Assembly: GCA_015847255.1 (NCBI GenBank)
Contig: JADLZK010007665.1
Coordinates: 744,001 to 808,000 of the forward strand
Source: Hyparrhenia diplandra
Lineage: Eukaryota; Streptophyta; Magnoliopsida; Poales; Poaceae
DNA: 64,000 bases
Direction of reading: 5' to 3'
In this document: one piece after another, positions 11,517 to 21,716 of the stretch
Numbering within the stretch: the first letter of the stretch is position 1
How the letters are laid out: each line of letters begins with the position of its first letter
Notes under the pieces: model-generated
Database searches by the model: none
What the model was told of the DNA's origin: nothing
What the model saw: only the letters and a program-made list of their open reading frames with translations
Program-made: the position numbers and the translations under genes

Positions 11517-11649
11517 TCGGAGATAAAATACTTTATGTTGAAATTGACCATAGCATCCTTCCTCTTTTGTAGGTCAAAGACAAGTCACCAGCAACCGCCG
11601 CCACACTCAATCTCCCAAGAAAACCTAGTCAAACCTTGAATCCATCCAC

Positions 11650-14622
11650 ATGGCGTCTTCATCCAAATCCTTGGGAGCTGCTTCGGACAACTATCTGAAG
11701 GTATTCGTTGATTCCCATTACTCATTCGGCAATTTTCTTTGCTCTCCCCTTTCTTTCGAATCTTATTTTCTCGCTTCCATCCAAGCAAATGGGAGATGAT
11801 ATCTTGTATCCAGCTGCGGAGGGAGCGATTCATACTTTCTAGGACCCTTAGGAGATCCAAACCCATCATAATTCATTGAAAAGGAATCACGAGAGGATTC
11901 CTTTCAAAATTAGAATCAATGCCCAATCGGTGGGCAAACACTTTCAAGACGGCCTTTTTCCCCAATTACAGGATGGCGTAATTGGTACAACGAAATTCAC
12001 AAGGTCGCGACCAAGAAGGTTCGGCAATGGGATCGACTAGAAATCGAGTCAATGCCCGGATCTTTCTCGCCGAATATGCCCAAAAATGATAAACTTTTGA
12101 CGGCAGCTAGTTCACTTCTGGTCAAATGCCACTAACACCTTCATGTTTGGCCATGGTCCAATGACTCCTACTTTGGCGGATGTCTTCATGATTACAGTTT
12201 TGAATATTACTGCTAATGTAGACCCTTTTAGATATAGATATGCTAGCCAACAGAGTGCAGTAGCATGTGGACTAGCTTATGCCAAATATATAGCAACTTA
12301 CCAATCTTCTGGGTCAGTTCAAGAGAACGAATACAAAGCTTTCTTAAACATGTGGCTTTGCAGATTCATTTTTTGTGGGAAATCCAATGAGCCTACCTTG
12401 AACTATATGGTAATGGCTGAAGATTTGCTGGCAACAAAGCTGATTCCTTTGGGCAAATATCTTTTGGGTAGTGTGTATCATATGCTGCATCAAACTACTA
12501 TCCATATGTATGAGAATAAGAATGTTACTTGTGTGAATGGCCCTTGGTGGTTTGTTCAGATGTGGCTACAATTACATATGCACCAAATTGTATCCATTGA
12601 TCTTTTCAACTTGTCTTTCCCTTCGTGAATTATACCGAAGGCTCGAGATCCCGCGTGAATGTAGGGCATGTCAGTCATATGGGGAAGCGGCATCGGCTAT
12701 CACCATTGATCTGGATATTGGTCATTTGTTCAAACTTTTCTTCAAAGGTTTTGATAAGCCATGCTGGTTCCTCTATAAGGGTCAAGAACATTTCACCTTC
12801 CCTTTTAGTTTCAGTTTTGAATCTGGTTGCAGTGATGCAGTTTCAACAGCTATTTTCAATGCTTTTATCAAGCCTTGCCTACTGCCAGCAGAATTCAATC
12901 ATGGGAAAATGGTAACTCCCACATATGAATTTTATTACCCGAATATGGTAGCCAGGCAATTGGGATGTGCTCAAGTGCCCCCAAGGCTATTCTTCTGTCA
13001 AATAATCAAGCCTAGGGAAACAATTTCTGCTCCTCTTGAGGCTCTTAGAGTTTTTAATCTTGGCAAAGACTTGCCTCAATATGCTCCCCTGTCCCATTGG
13101 TAATAACTGAGCATGCTCATCCCCTCTTTACCTCTTGGTGGCAAGAACTGCATAGCCACATTTTTCAATACTACAGATTCATCCTTTGTGCCAAGAAGTA
13201 ATGCCGGATTTTGAGTCAGACAGTGAGGTATACTTTTTTAATCATTACTCTCCAATTTTTTTATTTATATTGTCTCTTACCATCCTGTCTTTTATTCAGG
13301 ATCCCGAGCCTACCCCCTTATCACTGCATGTCAAATATTATATCCCGGTGCCACGACCTGCTTTGGGTTGTGATGCTTTTATCTGAAGAAAGATTTAATG
13401 AAAACTCCAGTAGACTCAAGTCATGACTTATAAGAGGAAAAATCCTAGCTCTTCTCGTGCCAGGTCAACTCGTTCTCGAAAAGAGAAGCAAGGCTGCACC
13501 TCCACCTTCGCTAGATCTACTGGCGAAGAAGAACTCAAAGAAATTAATGAAAAATTTGGTAAATTTACTTATTCCATCTTTCCTTAATTCCAAATTTATC
13601 ATTCATATTTTAACATTCATTTCTTTTCATCGAAGCTCTAGACGCTATAGATAATCTTTGCTGCCGGAATCGAAGGCGGTTTGGGTCTTGGAAGCAATGA
13701 TTACGAAGAAACAATTGATGATTTTCAAATACTGATCTCAAGGCAATCCATTGACCTTTGATGATCCAATGATAAACATTCCCGATTCCCTGCAACCAGC
13801 AATCTAAGAGACCTTCAAGTAATTTCTCCTAAGAATGTGATTTCAAATCCTGCTCTGGATCACCAACAATTATGGTCTCTCATCGGGTAAAACAAAAAAT
13901 TTCCACATAACGAGTGTGTCCTTCTTACTAATTCATATATATTTTATTGCATATAACTTTTCCTTCATCACCCAATTATGCTTTCAACCCACGATGAATA
14001 TGTTCAAGGTGATGAAGAGATTATTTGATGGCCCTCTTCCGAGGAAAGAACATGCTTCGAGAATTCAAGAGATTTTTGTCTTTTCTAGAAAAAGACAATT
14101 TGTCCCCTCGGGATATCACCAAATGAGAGACCTTATCAGCTTATCTGAGCATGTGATCCCTTACGCTCTCTTGGATTCCCTCAATTACCTGGATGACCAT
14201 CTCCCTATTGTCACAAGGGCAAGCAAGAATTTGTCTGCTAAGCCAGCATTATCATCAGGTATGAGCCTCAAAGAGCAAGAAGCTAATCAGTTGCATCAGA
14301 ATATTTCTTCGGATAAAGCACATCTTGCTCAATTGCCCCTACTCGGAAAATGAGAAAACAAAAGGTGAGCTTGAAGAAAAGCTTAGATTAGTGGAATCCC
14401 AAATCCGGGAGCATGAGGGACAATTATCTTCTCTTCCTTTATCAATTAAGTCTGCTCAAAACCGTCTTGTGACAATAATCAAGGAAAACAGGCAGTCTAA
14501 ACAGAAACTTATCAGCCTGTCATCCTCTGAAGAGAAAGACAAGAAGGCCCTGGCAAATTTTGTAGAATGAGAAAAACAATGCCATCCGGGCCATTAAGGC
14601 TTTCTTTGAAAATGTAATTTAG
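11650..14622 (+). pseudogene. Antisense gene A: plant mobile domain protein with coiled-coil tail
   Basis: It lies on the strand opposite to the Tat polyprotein, between the PPT and genes B and C. Exon 1 is 11650-11700 (starts MASSSKSLGAAS), followed by GTATTC and an intron ending CCAAG at 11785. Exon 2 carries the plant mobile domain (see separate entry) and ends at 13227 with FESDSE|GT; the next exon starts at 13300 after TTTATTCAG with DPEPTPL. Later exons begin near 13636 and 14010; the last ends with a coiled-coil segment (ELEEKLRLVESQIREHEGQ, then FFENVI and a stop at 14620-14622). Several frameshifts interrupt it. PMD proteins are known in plant silencing factors and in transposon ORFs; the role inside a retrotransposon is unknown. 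Exon limits are my reading of splice signals. Confidence 0.6.
12095..13199 (+). pseudogene. Plant mobile domain (PMD) region of gene A
   Basis: The frame reads HFWSNATNTFMFGHGPMTP followed by TLADVFMIT, matching the PMD signature in which a W/T-rich segment precedes a TLEDV-type motif. It continues with AKYIA, FLNMWLCRFIFCGK, LGKYLLGSVYHMLHQ and GPWWFVQMWLQLHM, the last corresponding to the GPLWLLQLW block of the family. One frame change lies near 12625, after which GHLFKLFFKGFDKPCW, RQLGCAQVPPRLF and, in another frame, WWQELHSHIFQYYRF complete the domain. Recognition is by memory of family motifs; an HMM search for PF10536 would be decisive. Confidence 0.65.
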
Positions 14623-14901
14623 AGATAGAAAACACTTCTCCTGTTTGTGTATATTTCCTTTGATTTGACTATGCTTTTCTTTCTCTTTCTGATAAACATG
14701 TATGTTGCCGAATGGATTCATTTCCCGAATAGCAAGGTTACCGAATGAAACCTCTTTTAGTTCTATAGCATCATACAACTCGAGGGTTTCGGCCCATTAA
14801 CAAGAAAACTTGGCCCATTTTAGCCGGCAACTCGGATTTTTTTCGTGGGGGTAGTGGGCTTGGTGGAACCGCCGTTTCCCACGCCGGTTATCTTCCCCAT
14901 C

Positions 14902-14909
14902 TATAAATA
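14902..14909 (+). promoter_or_regulatory. TATA box of antisense gene B
   Basis: TATAAATA in the context ATCTATAAATACGAGGG lies 112 bp upstream of the gene B ATG at 15014, followed by a C/T-rich leader. This gives gene B its own core promoter on the strand opposite to the retrotransposon transcript. Confidence 0.65.
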
Positions 14910-15013
14910 CGAGGGAGCTTGCTCTCTAAAATCAATCTGCTCCAAAGCTCTTGCCTTCTCTACTCCATTTTCTTGAGAAAAAATCTTTCCTTTCTTTCTC
15001 TCGGTCCCCCGCC

Positions 15014-17639
15014 ATGGCCAACGACGGCAATCACGGCAAGCGCGCCTTGAGAGGAGATGGCGAGAGAGCGACCATTGCGGCGCCGGCGCTGATCGGGGTA
15101 AGTTTTTTTCGATACTTTCAACTTTCCAATATTGAATGATTTTTCAATCTACAACTGCTAATTCCTTGTTCATTTTCGGGTCTTCGATTATGCGCTGGCG
15201 GGGTCGCCGCTGCTCGGGATGCAGCACAAGCCCCTCTGTTCCTACACCGTCCCGAATCCGCCCTCCCCTGTTCCTGATGAAGGTTCGGATTCCGATGAGC
15301 TGCCATGGGAGGAGCGTCTGTTGACACTTGTTATCATATAAATTTTTAATTAATTAAACATAAGAAAGGGGTATAAATAATAATAATAACTTAGAATAGG
15401 GTGTCACTAATATATTTCCATCAGTTTTGGTGAAGTTGTGATTTGCAGGGACTTATCAGAAAAACAGCAGAAATGACGTGGCATACGACCGACGTAAGCA
15501 ACGCAATCCAACTCTGAAACAAGTCTAGAAGGCTTCGGATTAATCCCGGCGTGGACCAAACTTAACACCGAAGAAAACATCATCTAGAAGACTCCGGAAG
15601 CCCGCGACACACGACGCGACCGGAGAGGAGAGGCCCCGGGCGATCGGCCCAATAATGGGGCGATCGGCCCGTCACCGCTGCGCGGCCCGGTCTCGAACGT
15701 TCCTCCACCGCCTCTAAGACACGATCTAAACCGGTTGTTTCGTGTCGGTTTGATCCGATGGCGACTATAGAAGTGCGGGATGATTCAAGGATTAATACCA
15801 CATCGCTGATGAAGATGAAGAGATAGGCGAAGACCCATATATATAGACCCCTAGACCCCCTTCCCGGATCATCAAGTTCTCAAACAAAAGTTATTTCTAA
15901 TTAAAATACCAAGTCATATTCAACGCTAGAGAAACATCGCTTTTAAGAAGAGTAGCAATCAAGATTAGAACTAGTAGGAAGGGAGAAATCGCTCCGGATC
16001 GTCGGAGGCCGGCTCAAGATCGGGCCTCGTTCTTGTAAGTTCTTCATTGTAAGTAGTTTTCAAGTTCGGACACATGCTTAATATGAATATCTTGATCATG
16101 TTTATATTCGAGATTATTTGTTATAGTATTTACTTTAATTACACATTTAGCATAGTTGAATTATTTGTTATGTTCATGCATGGATTCGTATAGCGCTCAT
16201 CCTTTAGATCCGAGGGTGAGTGGTAGAGATGATGTAATCATGGTGATTAGATCTTATTTACCGCATTTGCACCCTATGTGCCGGGTCGTGTGGTAGATCG
16301 TGGTGGTGACAAAGCACCATTGAGTCCTTTGCAATCCATCCCCGTATGTAGGCCTAGCGGATGTTATTATTCGGGTTGTTCTAAGTTTTGGCCTTAGTCT
16401 TCACGGATTACGTCCTCATGTTTGGATTTAATTAGTCTTTCTTCAATGATTGTTATTTGTATTGCATAATTGAGTAGGTCCTAACATTTAGTTTAGAGTT
16501 ACATATTGGAGTTTCTAATGCTAGCTAGCCTATGAATTGCTATCGTCCATTGTTGGACACTTTCTCGCCAACCAATATGATTTTTGGTCAAATCTGTTTT
16601 ATCTAGAACTTTATCATTATCTTTATTGTGGACTTTGATCCTTGCTTAAGTAAATGATAAGGTTAACACTGATGCTTTGCACATGAGAGATGGTTAGATA
16701 GAAATAATTAATATGTTTAGCACCTATGCATAGTTAATTCATGATAATAGACTTCTTTCCCTGTGGTAGAATATAAATTCAACACCTGGTTCTTACTCCT
16801 GGTTAAAATGCTACAATGGTATATATTCATATCTGTGCGCTTGCGGATATCCAACTATAATTGTTTATTTACTTATTAAGAAGTTATCAAGGCATAGTAC
16901 GAATATTTTATTCCTTGCATATTAGTAGTTTAACTATAGGGATGACAACCTTTTCGGATATGCTATGAACTGCAATGAATATTTCTTTTTAGTTTTATCG
17001 AAGCAACATCGATATTCTTTCTAGATGCCATTACTAGTTAGTGACATTAGAAATACCAACAGCGCCCGAGATACTCTTGGCTCCAACTCTTAGATGCTCG
17101 CGAGGGCGAGATCAGGCCATAAAGGAATTCTCGAGTATTTCGAGAAGATGGGCTTATAGCGGCTGGATTGGGGCGACCAGCGGGCCCAAAAATGATCAAC
17201 GGGGGTTGCAGGGTTCTCGAATAGCTCTTTTCAGGTGTGTGTATTGATTCTTCATCCGCTATCATGCATTCTCATCGTGACATGTTCTTTGTTCATACAG
17301 CTCTCGGGAAGAACTTGATCGTGTCAAGGCGGCGCAACAAGAGTTGCCGATAAGGTGGCGGCCTTAGCGGTGAGGCGGTTGAAGCGCGCCTCATTGATGT
17401 GGCGGAAGAACCGATCGATGAGGCGGCTTTGCGAGGCGTCCATCTTGGTGCGGCTCACGGGGCCCTAACCGCCCTATCCTCTCATACCGAGGAGGATTAC
17501 TCGACAAAGGAGTCGGCTTTGGCGATTTTGCAGACGCCGACAGAGTCGATGACCTTGTGGAGCACTATGAAGAGCACGCCATTTTGCCGTCGTTGCCGCC
17601 ACTATTGCTGATATGGTTCTTGACAAAGCTGCACGAGTA
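15014..17639 (+). pseudogene. Antisense gene B, split by a solo LTR
   Basis: The ATG at 15014 is in the strong context GCCATGG. Exon 1 (15014-15097) begins MANDGNHGKRALRGDGE and ends before GTAAGT. Exon 2 starts near 15181 and reads FDYALAGSPLLGMQH, then PVPDEGSDSDELPWEER up to 15318, where a solo LTR is inserted. Removing the LTR and one copy of the duplicated bases joins the frame to PRYSWLQLLDAREGE from 17062. A further intron is likely at 17235-17300 (CAG|GTGTGT to CATACAG) and the last exon starts SREELDRVKAAQQEL. An AATAAA follows at 17669. In-frame stops TAA and TAG occur after the LTR. No known domain was recognised; the acidic SDSDEL segment resembles one in gene C. Confidence 0.5.
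15319..17061 (+). mobile_element. Athila-type solo LTR inside gene B, 1743 bp
   Basis: It starts TGTTGACAC at 15319 and ends ATACCAACA at 17061. Flanking bases are GCGTC (15314-15318) and GCGCC (17062-17066), a 5-bp target duplication with one mismatch. A TATA-like TATATATAGACCC lies near 15838, and a block GCTACAATGGTATATA followed by GTGCGCTTGCGG near 16810-16845 is shared with the other Athila-type LTRs. No internal region is present, so it is the product of LTR-LTR recombination. Confidence 0.8.
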
Positions 17640-17668
17640 GTTTGTACCTAGGACTTTCTCCGAGATGA

Positions 17669-17674
17669 AATAAA
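17669..17674 (+). terminator. Poly(A) signal downstream of gene B
   Basis: AATAAA lies about 30 bp after the last stop codon of the proposed final exon of gene B and before the promoter of gene C. Confidence 0.45.
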
Positions 17675-17914
17675 ATCTTATCTTTTTGTTTCTTGTGTTG
17701 AATTTTGTCTCATTTTCTTTTTAATAAGCGAACATTCCGAACGAAAAAACCCCATTCTAAGCAACCGGATTTGCTGATGTCAACAATCTCGATTTATTAG
17801 ATTTTCTTTACCGAGAAAATATTAAAATAATATTCGCGACCTTCTCGCTCTGCACGATAAACCTACTCGAGTCAATATTTATTAAAGAGCCCTTTGGAAA
17901 ATGCCTCTTCCTTC

Positions 17915-17923
17915 TTTAAATAC
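17915..17923 (+). promoter_or_regulatory. TATA-like box of antisense gene C
   Basis: TTTAAATAC lies about 90 bp upstream of the gene C ATG at 18007, the same relative layout as in gene B. Confidence 0.5.
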
Positions 17924-18006
17924 ACCACCAATACACTTTGCTTTCTATTCCTCTGGCATTCGGCATAGTAGAACACCACTCCACCGAAAAAACCTTGAAA
18001 CAAACA

Positions 18007-18586
18007 ATGGCGGACAAGGGCAAGGATCCAAGCATCCGACTCCTACGTGAATCAACTTTGAGTAAGTGAACACTTATCATGAACTCTTTAGCTTATTACA
18101 TGCAACTGTCATCATAATCTTTCTTATAATCGGGGTTTTCATCCATCCGGACTTTGCATTTGGTTCACGCTCTATCCCCATCCCAATCCCCGCCGATTCA
18201 TCGGATGAGGAACTTCCCGATGACGTCTTCATCCTCAAGCAAAAGACCGTCAAAGAGAAGCGCGAGCAAGAACCTCAAGTCAGATCTGAAGGTCACACAC
18301 TCTTACGCCGAGGCAGAGCATGCCCACCGTATGCGCCTGGAGGTCCATATTGGAGGTAAATCTCACTTGGTGCTTATTCGATTTCTCCTTCTCATTTCAC
18401 TGATTACCGATTACTCTTGCTTTCAGATATCTCTGAGCAGCACTCCCATCTCAGGATGGCGGTTAATGGCTTAGTGCGTGCTTCGGACACTCCAATGAAT
18501 CCTCCAAACTCCTCATGTCCAAGCAAGTATCGATCAAGTCAAGGAAGCCATGAAGAAGAAGAAGAAGAAGAAAAACCCTTAGAATA
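18007..18586 (+). pseudogene. Antisense gene C, small spliced ORF related to gene B
   Basis: ATG at 18007 starts MADKGKDPSIRLLREST, and the exon ends at GTAAGTG (18062). The next exon begins near 18151 and reads FAFGSRSIPIPIPADSSDEE followed by LPDDVFILKQK; it ends at 18355 before GTAAAT. A final exon starts at 18427 after TTTCAG and ends near 18581-18586 in a GAA repeat, read either as poly-Lys (KEAMKKKKKKKNP) or poly-Glu depending on frame. The frame changes at least once within exon 2. It ends about 200 bp from the stop of Tat pol on the other strand, so the two are convergent. No known domain. It shares a MA(N)D start, early intron, own TATA box and the SDEELP-type acidic motif with gene B. 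Confidence 0.5.
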
Positions 18587-18786
18587 GAGTTATGTAGCAT
18601 CCCTTGTGCAAATTTATCTTGAATGTATGAACTCGTGATTTGCACAAGGTATTCCTTTTTCTTTTGCTTATTTTGGTCTTTGAAGGCGATGTATCAAATT
18701 TACATCGGCTATAAAAACTCACGAAGTCGATTTTGTCAATCGGCTTTTATAATATATCTGTTTTTTCCTTGATTCAACGTCCCACT

Positions 18787-19798
18787 TCAACACTGGGATA
18801 GTATTTTTTTCAAGTATCCGCCATTGATAGCTCTTTCAAATATTTCTCCATCCAATGTTTTTAGTATATATGCATTGCCGGGAACACACTTGTGTATTCG
18901 ATAAGGCCCTTTCCAATTAGGAGACCATTTGCGAATGCCTTGATCTTTGATCCAATCGGCAATATGGTTTTGCCAAACTAATTCCTCTTCAATGAATTCT
19001 TTGACCTTAACCTTTTTTGTTATAATATTTGGCAATAGGCATCTTGTTTTTCTCAATATTTTTCGAGCTCTAAGACGAATTTGATGTAAATCCTCTAATT
19101 CATCTATCATAAGATTATTGTAATCTTCTATTTTTAAATCTTTTACGCAACACTACCCTTCTTGATTCAATTTGTAATTCCCATTTTAGTAATTTGCATG
19201 ATGACCATAGACCAATTCATAAGGAGAAATTTTTGTAGAACCATGACAAGCCATTCGGTAAGCCAGAGAGCCTCATCGAGAACCAAATGCCATCTCCTTG
19301 GTTTCTCCTTAATCTTCTTACGAATAATTTTAATCATGATTTTATTAGATGCTTACGCTTGACCATTAGCCTGAGCATAATAAGGAGATGAATTATTCGG
19401 TTTAATGCCCATCTTTGTCGGCAAATTCACGAATTCTGAAGAAGTAAACTGAGTTCCTTGATCGGTTGTTGTTATGGTTTGAGGGATTCCAAACACGTAA
19501 ATTATATGCTCTTTGACAAAACTGATCATATTCTCTGATGTCACTTTCTTGAGGAGGAATTGCCTCAACCCATTTGGTAAAATAATCGAGTTGCCAAAAG
19601 CATAAATTGATGCCCCTTACTAGATGGAGGATTTATTTGTCCAATTAAATCAATGCCCCATCCTCTAAATGGCCAAGGCTTTATTATTGGATTCATAGCC
19701 GATCTTTGGAACCCTTTGAACATTCCCAAATTTCGACAATCGGCATCCTTTGTAATACTCAATGCAATCTTCCAACATTGTTGGCTGCGCGAACACAT
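18787..19798 (-). pseudogene. Tat integrase core and C-terminal domain
   Basis: The minus strand encodes KPWPFRGWGIDLIG (first catalytic Asp), then TTTDQGTQFTSSEF (second Asp) and SPYYAQANGQA, after which the codon expected to be the catalytic Glu is read as TAA (19353-19355). The C-terminal part continues with RLRARKILRKTRCLL and WSPNWKGPYRIHKCVPGNAY, ending in YLKKILSQC and a stop at 18787. Integrase inserts the cDNA into the genome. Frame breaks near 19565 and 19110-19353 and the lost Glu make this copy inactive as read. Confidence 0.8.
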
Positions 19799-20247
19799 GG
19801 TTGATTTATATCAAATGTGTTTAGTTTTTGTGATGTAGTGATTGTCAACAGTCAACATTCTTTCTCTATTTTCTTTTATCTTTTTTTACGCTTCGGCTAT
19901 GTTTCACCGGCACACATGGAGTGTGTGTCGAAGACATATCTCTTGGTTCGTGTTGTGCGAGATGTGGGCTCGGAGATGGTAGGCGACGGAGAGGTGAAGG
20001 TGCCAAGGAGGGCGTGCCGGGCTGACGGACCGTGTGGAGGTGAAGGACGGGACGTGAGGCTTGGACCGAGGCACCGAGTCTTGGGCGGCGGCTAGCCATG
20101 GTGGCTGACATCCGGGACATCGACGGATGCAAGAGGACGTGGAAGGACCGTGTCGATCGGGTCAAGACGGCGGCGTGCGGCGGAGCGGGGAGCTCGGATG
20201 ACTTGGCGACTTCGGGCGGTCAAGGCGGCGATGACACGTGTCGAGGA

Positions 20248-20349
20248 GGTTTGGTGGTTTGCCCTCAAAACCATCGGCGCGGGTTTGGTGGTTTGGGCCT
20301 CAAAACCACGGCGCGGGGTTTCGCGGGTTTGGGCCTCAAAACCCGGTGT
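20248..20349 (+). repeat. Three tandem 34-bp units with inner inverted repeats
   Basis: The units begin GGTTTGGTGGTTTG (20248), GGTTTGGTGGTTTGGG (20282) and GGTTTCGCGGGTTTGGG (about 20317), each containing CCTCAAAACC. Within each unit TGGTTT can pair with AAACCA. The array lies in the U3 part of the copia-type LTR. Confidence 0.7.
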
Positions 20350-21130
20350 TCCCGCGCGGAAGGGCGGCACGTGGCGGCATCGGGAGGGTGCGTGGAGGCA
20401 AGGCTACCGGTGAGGAAGGCGCGGTGGCCGTCGGATCGAAAGATTACCCGAGTCGGCGGAAGAAGCCTTAGGGTTACAAAATCGACTCATGTATCGTTGG
20501 GGTAGTTTAGGCGAGAGGGGCTGGGGCTATTTAGCAAAGGCATACCCCTTCATCCTCCCTTGCCTCTCATTTTCATATTTTCCAGTTAGGGTTCAGGCCG
20601 AGGTGTGAGAGGTCCCCCGATTTGTACCAAGATTTGCGAGCAAGGGGCTAGCTGTGATTAGCTTTGTCCGCGGGGTGACGTTTGGATCAATCGTCGGTGT
20701 TCTTTGTTGTTCTTGAGCTGTGATTTTCGTTCTTCACTTGTTCATCCCGAGTTCATCTTCTCCCCTCTATTCTCTTAGCGATTTCTTCGTTTTGGCACCG
20801 TTTGATCTCGTTTTCTTGCGTTGATTCGTGCTAGGGCGTGAGAGGATCATTTCCGCCCGAAGGGTTTCGGCTAATTCCTCACGAGCACGTAGATCGGGCG
20901 AGTTTTGGATCAAGGTGACCTTTTGAGTGTGTTCTTCGTGTGATCCGCGGTTTCTCTCGATTCACTCCGTCAATCTCGAAATTTCAAGGGGAAATGGTCA
21001 CCCACATGCCTAGATGCTATGGCTTGATTTTTGTGACTTGAGGTTGCGATTTGATCGAGTTTGGATCGAGTTTGGGGAGAATCGCCGCCGGCGGCAACCT
21101 GTTGATGATGCGCTCTGTCTGCGCCGGGCG

Positions 21131-21505
21131 CGGACAGTCCGGCCCAAATAGGCGGGACGGTCCGGCCCCTCGGGGCTCGTCGGTTCGAGCCGAGGCCGAG
21201 GATCTTTGCCACCTCGGCACGCGGACCGGTCCGGCCTGGGCGCGGGACTGTCCGGGCTGTAAGGTAGGTCCAGCAAACTTGCTGTTTTGGAGTTTGCCGG
21301 CGGACGGTCCGGGTTCTACCCGGACGATCCGCCCCCTTGAGCTCGGGCGGTCCGGCCACGGGCGCGGCGCGGACGGTCCGGCTCGATCTTTCGCCGGGTC
21401 GAATCGGTGTGTTTCGGGATTCTTGCCGGCGGGCGGTCAGTCAGCCTGCGAGGGCCCGATCCCACAGGAACCGGACAGTCCGAACTCCCAGGTCGGACGG
21501 TCAAA
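21131..21505. repeat. Array of CGGACGGTCCGG-like palindromes
   Basis: About ten copies of a 10-12 bp palindrome occur: CGGACAGTCCGG (21131), GGGACGGTCCGG (21154), CGGACCGGTCCG (21222), GGGACTGTCCGG (21244), CGGACGGTCCGG (21301 and 21370), CGGACGATCCG (21321), GGGCGGTCCGG (21345), CCGGACAGTCCG (21471) and a half site near 21494. Spacing is irregular, so it is not a simple tandem repeat. It lies in the 3' half of the copia-type LTR. Confidence 0.8.
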
Positions 21506-21716
21506 TCCCCGTGTATTGGTGCTGTTTTTCTCCCATCTCTTACGTGGTCGTTTCTTTTTCGGTTTCCGGTTGATCCATTTGTGACTCTAGAGCAATCTCT
21601 AGGTCATCCACCTTGCATCAAGGTCGTGATCATACCGTGTGGTGTTTCTTTTTTTGCTCAGGGGTCGTGAGAGCTACAAGTCAACAAATTGGAAAGAATT
21701 TGATTGAGGCTCCCAT

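Noticed and set aside
18550..18575. GAA trinucleotide repeat as a stand-alone microsatellite feature
   Set aside because: It is short and forms the 3' coding end of antisense gene C; mentioned there instead.
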